Below are positions 53,870-64,000 of a stretch of DNA of 64,000 bases, piece after piece. The notes under the pieces are model-generated. The model was not told where the DNA came from. It made no database searches and was given only the letters and a program-made list of their open reading frames with translations. The stretch's first letter is position 1. Every line of letters begins with the position of its first letter. Both the position numbers and the translations under genes were made by a program. The stretch comes from Avena insularis (lineage: Eukaryota; Streptophyta; Magnoliopsida; Poales; Poaceae), in assembly GCA_023614405.1 (NCBI GenBank), contig CM042693.1, positions 158,984,731 to 159,048,730 of the forward strand. The letters run 5' to 3'.

Positions 53870-55344
53870 TGATGACCCACAAGTATAGGGGGTGTATCGT
53901 ACTTTTGATAAATAGGAGTGTCGATCCCAACGAGGAGCAGAAGTTGTTGAACAGTGGTATGGAGCAGGAACTCTCTACAAATACTTAGCAAACGGATTTT
54001 TAGTGGTTTTTTGATAATGCAACAAAACAAAGTGCAAGTAAAGGACAACCGCAGCAAGTGGCCCAATCCTTTCTTAGCAAAGGACAAGCCAGTGGAAATA
54101 CTTATAAGGACTAAACGTTCTCGAGGACACATGGGAATTATGTCAAGTGCTTTCGCTTCATATAGCTGAGTACTCTTCTTTGGTGTTGTAAGTGTTGTGT
54201 GGGTGAACCTGTGCTAATGTACCGACCTTACTTGGACTAAAACATACTTGTGATTAAACCCCCTACAAACATCTGTAACTACATGAAAGTAATTAAGATA
54301 TAAATCTAACCACAACCTTAAACTCTGATATCCTACACTCCTTTGTGAAAAGGTGTCCTAACGGGGGTTCAAGTTTCTGTCACTCCGGCAACCCCACAAT
54401 TAGTAGCCAAATACACAATGCATTCCCCTAGGCCCATAAATGGTGAAGTATCATGTAGTTGACGTTCACATGAAACCACTAAAAGAACAGGACCAAAACT
54501 TAAATACTAAACTATTGAATAATAACTCAACACAAATCCACTAATAAAAACATGACTTCTCCCATGTCCTCGAGAACTAAACGAACTACTCACGAGACAT
54601 CATATGGATCATGATACGATAATGGAAAACAATCTGAACATAAACAATAATCCAATGGTTCCACTCAAAGCATCAACTACAATAGTAATTAACACCGGGA
54701 AAGTTTCCCCTGAGAACTAAAGCAATATCCAACACAATTGTTACAGAGGGATGGAGTGGTGATGATGGTGCTGGTGGAGATGATGGTGTGGATGATGATG
54801 ATGATCCCGATGAATCCTAGCTTGATGATGGTGTGGATGAGGACGATCTCCCCTCTCCGGGAAGGAATTTCCCCTGCAGAAATTTGTCTTCCGGAGAGAT
54901 TTTTCTCTCTCGGTGTTTTTTGCCCCACAGAGGCAGCGGAAATCTATCTATGGTCGCTCCCCTAGCCTTAGGGTTCCGTAGGGAAGATATGGCGAAGCGG
55001 TGGAGTCGGGAGCCGGGCAGATGTGCAACACCTGCTCTAGGCGTGGCCTAGGGTGGGCCCATGCCTAGGGGTGTGTGGGCCCCCTGTGGCCCCTCTTCGC
55101 TCCTCCTTCTGGCTTCCTCAATCTTCTGGAAAATAATATTTCCCCATATTTTTCTTGTGATCTTTGCAAAATTGCATCAAAACGCCTTCTTTTCCATCAG
55201 AATCTAGACTCCGGCAGTTCATCCTCCAAGAATCATCCAACATGCAAAAACAGTGGAAAAGACATAAGTAATACCTCATAAGACATATATCAATGAATAG
55301 AGGCAAATTATGATATAGAATGGTGATGCAAATTGTGCGTATCA
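53870..55344 (-). repeat. 5' LTR of the Athila-like element, copy B
   Basis: It runs from TGATGACCCACAAGTATAGG to GTGCGTATCA with both ends intact, 1475 bases. Confidence 0.83.
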
Positions 55345-57693
55345 CAAATCTAGTTTGAGAAATCACATCCATAGAACTAATGCTAAAATGTCGCAAGACA
55401 AATGATTGGAAGATCACTTACGAAGTGACATCACCGTTTAAATTATATTGGAAAGAAAACATGAAGAATCTCCATATTCATGGATTTTTGGAGTCTTTGA
55501 TTTGATCAAGTGACGCTTGTGAGACTTTCCTCGGGATAATTAAAACTTTGTTCAAAGGCCAAAGAAGAACGAACGACTAAAATATTGGAATTTATACATA
55601 TCGATGTATGTAGTCCATTATGTGTAGTCGTAAGCGATGGATTTCAACTTCATACGCTTTCTCCGGAAATATGAGTGAATATTCAATTAATGAGAAAGAA
55701 GTATGAAATATTTGAAAACGTTCAAAGACTTTCAAGATGAAGTGGAAAATCATTATAACAAGAAAATAAATGATTTATGATTTTATCATAAAGGGATTTA
55801 TTTGAGTTGCAACCAAAGTCGAATGAGCATGTCGTTGTAGGTTATTTTGAATAACCATTGGGTATTCCTCCATGATACCGAGGACAAATGAGTTTGTCGC
55901 TTGAAATGTGAAGTTTCTTGAAAAAGATTTTTTTCATAAAAAGTTAAGTGGGAGGACAATAGAACTTTGATAAGGTTAACGAACCTTAGCTATACGTGTT
56001 GAGTTCCTAAGCGCCGAAAAATGTTCTGGAGGCAGCTAGAATGCTCATGGCTCACCTGCCTCAAAGGTTGTGGTCACGGAGATCTAAGTTCCTATTGAAC
56101 CAAGTAGGTCGGATAAATAATCAAATGCTGGGATTTGATAGTAAATCATTATTTTTTGACAATGATGAACCGACTACATGCAAAGAAGCGATGATGGGCT
56201 CTAACTCCGTCAAATGGCTTGAATCCATAAAATCCGTGATAGTTCCATACACGAGAAATCAAGTTTTGAACTTGGAAGACCCTTTGGAAAGGTGTAAAAA
56301 CCTATCGGTCGTATTTGGATCTATAAAGAAATAGACATGGATGTTTCAAATATATGAAACAGTCGACATGTTGGTAAAGATTTTACGACAATGTTCAAGG
56401 AGTTGACTAGGATAAGATTTGATCTTTCATAGCGATATTTAGTCTGGACGGATTGATGTAGCAAGGACTACAGATATTTGGTATATGGTAGATGAATAAA
56501 CAAAACAAAGTTCTTCTAAAAGAAAGGTTACCTCGGATGTGTGCATGACATGATCTAAAGGGTTTTGTTAATTCAAAATATGCTAAAAAGGGTATGCAAA
56601 CTTCAATGGTTGAAGTAAGCATCGCGGAGTTGGAATCTTCACCGTGATGAAACTGTTAAAGGAGTTTTCATCTGGAGACGATGAAGATCCTTGCATTTGC
56701 AAGAAATTAAGTGGGAGCGCTGAGACATATTTCCAATACATTATGTGGAGGACATCTTGTTGATTGGAAATGATTGGAAAGACTTAGGCAAAACCCGAAT
56801 ATTTAGCATGAATGTCTACATGGATAGACAGTGACGCTAATATTGTCATGCCAAAACTACATATATGAGATATTGAAGTAGTTAAATATAGAAACAACGA
56901 GAAAAGGATCTTGTCGCTTGGAAAATAATTGTCTCGAGATTCAATTGTATCGACACTTGATAAGTGAAACAAAATTCAAGTGCTTTGACACTTGATGAGT
57001 GGAATCACAAGAATGTTTTGATCAATCATACCATGATATGTAAACATCCACATATGTCCTATGCTCTAAGTGTTATGAGCATATACCATAATGTATCATA
57101 AAATGATCATTGGACGATAGTAAGGATATTCTTATGATCTTTTGGAAGAACTAAGAATATATTTGTGTAGAGGTGACAAACAATTAAAAATAGTTCATTG
57201 TAAAGCGTTACATTGATACTAGTTTTGTCACAAGATACAAAATTAAGTTTATCTCAATTTAAACTATGGGTAGCACAATGAAATGGAAAGAAGTTTCCAT
57301 GACGGATTTGGATGAATTCCAAAGTTAAGACATTGTGACGGATACTACAACAAAAAGGGCTAAGTATATGACTGCTATAGTAGCAGCAAAGGAGGGCATT
57401 TGTGTCAAGTAGTTTGTTATCAAACTAAGGTGTGGTTCGCAATGGACTAATACTAAAGATATATTGTACGGCAATAGTATCGACATGATTTAACCCCAAG
57501 GAACTCAAGGTCTCACCAAAAGACCTAATTTATACAATATCATCTCATTGGAGAATGAGTGGTGCGTGAAGACGCAAAGACATGCAAATACACACGGACC
57601 TGAAAACGTCAGACCCCGAGATTATGTTAACACCAGATTATTTATATTGCTAGATTCTAAACTAGATTATTATCTCTAGTGCAAGTGGGAGAC
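55345..57693 (+). pseudogene. pol: Copia pol remnant, copy B
   Basis: Counterpart of 22466-24801, with the same order of decayed GAG-pre-integrase, integrase, RT and RNase H similarities. The RT start block is at about 56156-56290 (NDEPTTCKEAMMGSNSVKWL, then VLNLEDPLERCKN, which is in frame here but broken in copy A). The RT catalytic motif reads Y-V-E-D at 56742-56753. It is non-coding overall. Confidence 0.78.
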
Positions 57694-59329
57694 TGAAGGG
57701 AATATGCCCGAGAGGCAATAATAAAGTGGTTATTATCGTATTCCTTATTTATGATAAATGTTTATTTTGCATGCTATAATTGTATTAATACGGAAACGTT
57801 AATACATGTGTGTTTAATAAACAAACAGAAAGTTCCTAGTTATGCCTCTTTCATAAACTAGCTCGTTGATTAACAAGATGATCAGGGTTTCCTGATCATG
57901 GACATTGGATGTTGTTAATAACGAGGTCACAACATTAGTATAGCATTACGATCAAAGTCATTGAGTTTATATTGCTATAACAACATACAAAGTGATCCCA
58001 ATCCTTAGACCATGAGATCAGGTCAATCACTAACACTAGAAGAGTATCTTGATAACATCAAACTTCACAATGTAACAGGGTGATTATAAAGATGGGTTCA
58101 GTACTACTAAAGTGTAATGTTGAGGCCCATGGATTGAGTGTGGAATTTGTTCATCCCGATGACGAATAGATATGCTCTAGGCCCTCTCGGTGATATCACA
58201 TTGATTAGCTTGCAAGCAAGTGATTTGATCACTAGAATGCTATATCACGGGAACAAGAAAAGATTAAATGTCAGTAACGAGCTCAAACTAGGTATGGAAA
58301 TACCGATGATCGAATCTCGGACATGTAATATATCGCAAAACAAAAGACTGAAGATACTAGCATAAAAGGTTCTCGTGTTCACAAGAAAGTCATCACTGAA
58401 TGTGTGGGAGTCAGTATGGATCTCCAGGTCCTCCTTCTGATTATTGATCTGAGAGGGGTCTCAATCATGTCCGCATTATTCGTGAACCGTAGGGTGACAC
58501 ACTTAAGGGACACCGACATCCATTTGGAGCAAAAGTTTCATGCCGGAAAGAATATCAAGCGCAGGAATTTATTTCACTAGATACCGAAATAGTTTTTCGG
58601 GTGAAATTGTAGAAAGTGCTTCTGCATGTGAAATGAAATACTAGCAAGGGGTTAGATGTGAATGTTTGTCATTAAAGTAATTGACAAAATTATGAATAAA
58701 TAAAAGGAGTTTTATTTAAGAGAGAGTTTGCATTAAATTGGGTGGAAATTTAATGGGAATTTGAGTGGAGAAAATTGAAGGGGCATTTGTTGAGTGGAGC
58801 TTCCACCCACATAAATGAGGGAGAGGTGGGGGCACCCTCCATGGCCGGCGGCCATGCCCCCTTGGGCTGCCCCCTCCCCTATATAAGGATCCCCTCCTCT
58901 CACTTCTCACTCACACCTCCTCGTGAAGGATCTCTCTCTCTCCCTCTAGTATTTATCCCCCATGGTCTCGGGCTAGAGAGATACATGTTCCCGGTGGCTA
59001 TTAGGCAAGAAAGAGTTGTGCTTCCGCTGCATCGCTGGAGTGAGGAGGCGGAGGTTGCTTGGTGCCTCGGACGTGTGTGCGAGCACGGATGCGCCGCTGA
59101 TTTTCGGCGCTAGAACTTCCTCTTGATCTTGAGATCGGCAATAGATCATATACATGAACCACGAGTTCAACGTCGTTAAGCTTTGTCGGTCTTCAAGGGT
59201 ATGTTCTCTACAGATGTGCATCTGCCCGTTTCTTGTATCTAGTAGATAGATCTTGGTACATAGTTCATCCCATCATAATAAACTCGAACCATTGTGCCCA
59301 TCTAAGTTTTCTATGCTACGAACCCTACA
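57694..59329 (+). repeat. 3' LTR of the Copia element, copy B, uninterrupted
   Basis: It runs from TGAAGGGAATATGCCCGAGA to ACGAACCCTACA, 1636 bases. It contains the LARD pre-insertion site (CCCCATGGTCTCGGGCTAGA, about 58959-58978) and a TATA box near 58880. A 28-base filler (59277-59304) replaces the A-rich stretch of copy A near the 3' end. Confidence 0.82.
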
Positions 59330-60489
59330 TAATAAGCTTGAACCATTGTGCCCATCTATGTTGCTTATATGCTTGCAAATTATAAGTTGGGAGTTAGCAG
59401 AACCATGCTATCATGGGGAACGCTTTCAAAACTTTTACATATTTATCCAGTTGATATCATGATCTTTTGTTTATCGATGTCGGTGGTGTGAAATAAAAGG
59501 AAATCTTATAAGTCCATGGAGTATTGTATATGTGTTAGAGAAACGCCTGGGCGGCTAGCCTAAGACATGCCTAATCATGGTGGAAACTTTCAGCATAACC
59601 ATAATGAGCAATCTATGAAGAATATTCTAAAAAAATATAGAAAAGAAAAGATAAAAGAAATGAAAAAAGCACCATGATCATGGTAAATAAAAAAGATCAT
59701 TGAGATGCTCATTGTCTGTTGTCTTGTCATTTTGATATGAGATAGCTCTTGTGTCATGGGGCAAGGGGTACCCCGTTGGCGGTTCTCTATGACACACATA
59801 TACTTACAATGACAAGAACTTTCTTGTGACTAAAGTTGAGTAGCATGAGGAACGGCCCTCATACTCAAGGGACATAAGATTTTCAACTTATGAACTGTCA
59901 AGCTTATACTTAATATTTGTGTCACTTTAACCTTAATCACTTCAAGATGCCTTTTTTTGGAAGCAATGAGAGCTGAAAGATAATAAGTACCATAATTTTT
60001 GGAAGCTCTTTATGAAACTTGAAATCCCTGCACCAATTAAGAGAGCATAATTGTCATTCTTAGTTCAATGTGCATTGTCCCAAAACTTATTGTTTGATTC
60101 ATAATCATGGTATTGCTTGTTCTTAAATTATTTTTATCTAGTCACCCTTATGAACTTTGAAGGTGTCCTATGCATTTATGTTATGCTATTCCATGAAGGA
60201 CAAGCTGAATACCGCTCATGATATGTTTTCTATATGTGAAACAAACAAATGTCTTTCAATACATTGTTATTCATGATCTTTTGTTTGTACCTTATCATGT
60301 TACAACTTAGTTGCTATATCTTATTGTTAGAACTACATCTTTCATGCTCATGTTTAGAGTACTATGATCCTAGCTATCAATGCTTTACAATATTTTGATC
60401 AAGATTATGATGGTGCATGTCACCTCAAAAATTATTCTTTTTATCACTTACCTACTTGAGAACGAGTAGGAGTTAAGCTTGCGGCTGCT
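59330..60489 (+). mobile_element. 3' internal part of the Athila/Sabrina-like element, copy B
   Basis: Counterpart of 38430-39644. The polypurine tract is mutated to AAGCTTGCGGCTGCT. Confidence 0.7.
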
Positions 60490-62035
60490 TGATACATCAT
60501 AAACGTATCTATAATTTTTTATGCTCCATGCTTATTTTGTATCAACTTTCTTATGTTTTGTCTACACTTTGAGGCATTTTTATACATTTTCTAGAACTAA
60601 CCTATTAACAAGATGTCGTAGTGCCAGTTGCCTATTTTCTACTGTTTTTGGTTTCAGAAAAGCTAGTAAAGAAATATTCTAGGAATTGGACGCATCAAAC
60701 TCCGAAGTCAATATTTTACCGGAGCAAAGACGGAGTCTAGAGGGGGGGAAGAGGCGCTACAGGGCGGCCGCACCATCCCCTGGTGCGGGCCCACCCTAGG
60801 CCGTGCCAGGGCGTGGTGTGGCCCCCTGGCCCTCAACCGACCTCGCCCCTTCGCCTATATAAATAACCCGAGGCAGAAACCCTAGGCACCCGATCAGAAA
60901 TCCACGAAACAGTCCATAGCCGCCGCCACCATCGTCCCTAGATTGGGGGAATCTAAAGCTCTTCCCGGCAACCTTTCAGAGGGGAGAGATCATCTCGGAG
61001 GCCTTCTTCATCACCATGCCAGCCTCCAGAGTGATGCGTGAGTAGTTCACCCTTAGACTATGGGTCCATAAAGTAGCTAGATATGGTTTTTTCTCCACCT
61101 TTGTGCTATCATGTTTAGATCTTGTGAGCTCCGTTCATGATCAAGATCATCTATTTGTAATGCTACATGTTGTGTTTGCGGGGATTTGATGGATATTGAG
61201 TACTATGTCAGATTGATTATTGATTCTATCATGTCTATGTTATTTGTGATCTTGCATGCTCTCTGTTGCTAGTGGATACTTTGGCCAAGTAGATGCTTGT
61301 AACTCCAAGAGGGAGTATTTATGCTCGATAGTAGGTTCATGCCTCTAGTAATATGGGGAAGTGACAGAAATATCTAAGGTTGTAGATGTGTTGTTGATAC
61401 TAGGGAGAAAACAACAATCATTTGTCCAAGGGCAATTGTATTGTTTACTATACACACTTTGTTTAATGCAATTATATGTTGCTTGCAACTTAATACTGGA
61501 AGGGGTTCAGATGATAACCTGAAGGTTGATTTGCAGTCATAGATGCAGTTGAATTACGGTCTATGTATCATGTTGTAATGCCCAAACAAATCTCGTAGAG
61601 ATCAATATGTCTAGTATATGCATTGTTATGCATTCTCAATCTGTCAATTGCCCCGTTGTAATTTGTCCACCCAGCATGTTATTTATCTTATGGAGAACAC
61701 CTCTAGTGAACTGTGGACCCCGGTCCATTCCTTACCATTGATATACCATCTACTGTTTACCATTTACTGTTATCTTATGAAATTACTACAAGCAATTACT
61801 ATCTTCCACACTATACCTTTAATCATTTGTTTTCAGCAAACCGGTGAGATTGACAACATCACTGTAAGTTCGGGCAAAGTACTGGGTTTGTGTTGTGCAG
61901 GTTCCAAGTTGCTAGCAATACCTTGGAGTTGTTTCCTTACTCCTACTGGTTCGATAACCTTGGTTTCATAACTAAGGGAAACTTGCTGCTGTTCTCATCA
62001 TACCTTCCTCTTGGGGTTCCCAACGAGCTCTACAT
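60490..62035 (+). repeat. LTR of the Athila/Sabrina-like element, copy B
   Basis: Counterpart of 39645-41190, starting TGATACATCATAAACGTATC. The 3' limit is uncertain as in copy A. Confidence 0.65.
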
Positions 62036-62045
62036 ATCTGAGCCA

Positions 62046-62321
62046 TCACCTAACTCCAAGATTAGGAAATTCTATTGGTTGTTTAAGAAATGCAGAATTT
62101 GGAGCACTGTATTCTCTAAGAGTCTTCTTAGGTTTCTTGGGGGTTGTCCTATGAATATACATGATCTCCATGAAGTCACTTAGGTTTTTAACTTCAACTT
62201 TATTCGACCTCAAAAGATTTTCAATAATTTCCCCGCGCCTTTGAATAGGTACGCGATCAAGATAATCTGGTAGATAAGCCCTACTAGAGCGTGGAGACCC
62301 TTTGTCTCCTAGGGAGACCAT
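62046..62321 (-). pseudogene. gag: Athila-like gag N-terminal fragment, copy B
   Basis: A 91-codon frame (MVSLGDKGSPRSSRAYLPDY start, REYSAPNSAFLKQPIEF near the end) that differs from 41191-41466 by substitutions only. The primer site next to it is largely deleted. Confidence 0.62.
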
Positions 62322-62352
62322 CTTGTATTAGTAACAGCGCCAAAATAAAGTT

Positions 62353-63700
62353 TGATGGCTGCAAGTGCATGGATCGTTTGTAGCTAGTTTCGAAGTTAAG
62401 ATGTCGATCCCATAGGGAGCCCAAAGGTAAGTGTTTATTGGTGAAGTCTATGTCACACCCGAAGTTGTCACAGGTCTTCGAGTAAATTGACTGCAACTGA
62501 GAATTACATATGGATTAAACGAAAGTATTTAAATAAAACTAAAATGTAAACCTTAGAAATAAAAAGCATAAAAGTAAAGAACAGTTTGTTTGTTGTTTTC
62601 TGCAGATGACAAAGTAGGCGCGGGGAGTTTCAGTTCATGGTGATAGTGAATGTGCCAGGCGGATGAGTAATAAGTGTAATAATTATAATCTTATAAGTAT
62701 GTGTGTAGGCGAGCAACCCATAGTTAGCCGGAACTCCGCTTGGTAGATGTCATCCCAACTTCAATAATCCTACTAGCCTATTTACCACAACCATGGTCAG
62801 TCACTAGACGATTAAGATCCTTCGGGTTTCTTAGCAATCAAGCTCCTTGGATTGGACTAATGCAATAAGCTCGGTGGCTCCTTTTTATCCTCGATTCAAA
62901 CTAGTTTCCCATTGATATCCCCGTGTCACCCGAGGGTCGCTAGTCTGCTAGCAAACAAGATTCTGTCTATGCAGAACAAAGAATCATGTTATCTAGGCCC
63001 TTAATTGGACAATAGGCATTAAGCATCCCACAAATAGTTAAGCACACATAATATAGTAATTAAAATCAACCACAAACTTAATGAAAATTATATAGGCACA
63101 TCACATATCACTAATCCCCTATATCTCCCACGCCCAAGAGAACTTACTCACACATGAGATAAGAAAGCATCATCGATATAATTAAATAAAGAGAGTTCTT
63201 CTTGATATTACCGTGGAGATCCACAATAAGAAATAGAAATAAATATAACACAATTCAAGATGGGAAGAAAAATCTCAAACACTAGTCTTGCAAGGTTGAG
63301 ATCTCTCTCTCAAGTACAAGTAATGGCTATGAAGGTGTGGTGGCAAGGAGATCGAAGATCGTGGAGCGAGATGAAGAACGTCTTCCCCTTCTTCTCAGGA
63401 TCCCTTCTTTCTCCCTTCTGGATGGGATGGCGGCTCGTGTGTTCTATTTTTGTCCTATGCCTCTTCACAAAAGTTGTCACTTTTAATAAGACGAAGGAGA
63501 TGGAATCTATACGGCAGGAACTATATGGCCGGAGAAATATTCCCACCGTATAGTTTCTCGTTAAAGCTTCAATAAACTCCCCTCGATTGCTTCTAAAAAG
63601 AGACTTGCTTGTTTTCATTTGAATATTGTGTTTTTAATGTTAAATCCCTCTGTTGAAGTTCAGAACCAGAAACACAAATTAAAAACCAAGTTTTCTTTGC
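62353..63700 (-). repeat. 5' LTR of the minus-strand Athila-like element, copy B
   Basis: Counterpart of 41548-42900; begins TGATGGCTGCAAGTGCATGG on the plus strand. Confidence 0.6.
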
Positions 63701-63719
63701 AACCGAAGTATTAGCGTTA

Positions 63720-64000
63720 GGTAAAGCTAGAAAACCATCAAAACCAAACGAAAACCATCGATAGAAACCATCAAAAATGTGCCGAATATCATAGCTATCA
63801 GCGGGTATCAACGCGGCACATCTGGGTGTCAAACACCGAGACGGAGAAGCCTCCCCCGCTGGTGTAGTGGATCCGTAGCATGGAGCCACACCGAAGGGCG
63901 GTGCTCGACGAGGAAGCGATTCCAACCATTATTGAGATACATCTCACATGGCGGAAAGGTTTCAGTCCGCACCTCACACCCCATGTGACTGCCAGAGTGG
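63720..64000 (-). pseudogene. B3-like gene fragment, copy B, cut by the window edge
   Basis: Counterpart of the 3' part of 42930-43662; the segment encoding the GSMLQIHYTSGGG-like stretch is present at about 63830-63900 in a shifted frame. The rest lies beyond the window. Confidence 0.4.

Larger units (their letters stand above)
49921..55344 (-). mobile_element. Non-autonomous Athila-like element, copy B (3' part missing)
   Basis: The same element as 14148-22465 but starting inside its 3' UTR; the 3' LTR is absent. It retains the small ORF, protease and gag frames, primer site and a complete 5' LTR. The right flank CAAAT (55345-55349) is the target duplication partner of CAAAC at 14143-14147. 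Confidence 0.8.
49921..64000 (+). repeat. Segmental duplication, copy B
   Basis: Aligned with 17057-26099 plus 38117-43205 in the same orientation, with only small gaps (for example 30-55 base indels). It runs to the window edge. The left breakpoint shares AGCAAGAAAGAGGG with copy A. Confidence 0.85.

Overview
The window looks like intergenic, transposon-packed DNA of a large grass genome, most likely Triticeae (wheat, barley, rye or Aegilops). The evidence is nested LTR retrotransposons with grass-type primer sites (tRNA-Asp for the Athila-like Gypsy elements, initiator tRNA-Met for a large non-coding element), an Angela/BARE-type Copia element, a Stowaway miniature element and a CACTA terminus. 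I see no intact cellular gene, tRNA, rRNA or CRISPR array. Family names are given from pattern memory and were not checked against a repeat database.

Layout. 1-4540: two LTR pieces of one Gypsy-like family in inverted orientation, plus the remnant of a non-coding internal domain. 4541-11809: a Tat-lineage Gypsy element with pol on the minus strand and, between pol and the probable 3' LTR, a multi-exon antisense gene on the plus strand carrying the 'putative gypsy type transposon' domain. One of its introns holds a five-unit tandem array of polypurine-tract-like motifs. 11810-13620: LTR and last ORF of another minus-strand Gypsy element that interrupted the Tat pol; its LTR has a cluster of near-palindromic CGGTAGTACCG motifs. 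13640-14147, 22466-26099 and 38117-38429: a decayed plus-strand Copia element. It was split first by an Athila-like non-autonomous element (14148-22465, minus; gag and protease but no reverse transcriptase, plus a small extra ORF). Its 3' LTR was split again by a 12-kb non-coding LARD-type element (26100-38120, minus; LTRs of about 4.5 kb, internal domain 3.2 kb). 38430-43205: 3' part of a plus-strand Athila/Sabrina-like element, a minus-strand gag/PBS/LTR piece, and the start of a gene fragment with AT-hook-like and B3-like sequence. 43663-46490: region ending at a CACTA terminus, unassigned sequence and a Stowaway element. 46491-49920: a diverged Athila-like fragment and two LTR pieces.

The main large-scale structure is a direct duplication. 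17057-26099 plus 38117-43205 (copy A) is repeated, including its nested insertion boundaries, at 49921-64000 (copy B), which runs off the window. The LARD is absent from copy B, so copy B preserves the pre-insertion site. Comparing the two copies shows how insertions, microhomology deletions and filler DNA reshaped the locus.

Nothing here forms a cellular pathway. The features with possible biology beyond decay are the antisense gene with its polypurine-like intron array, the small conserved ORF kept by the RT-less Athila-like elements, the unknown 258-residue ORF whose stop codon lies inside an LTR, and a hairpin conserved beside the polypurine tract of two non-coding element families.
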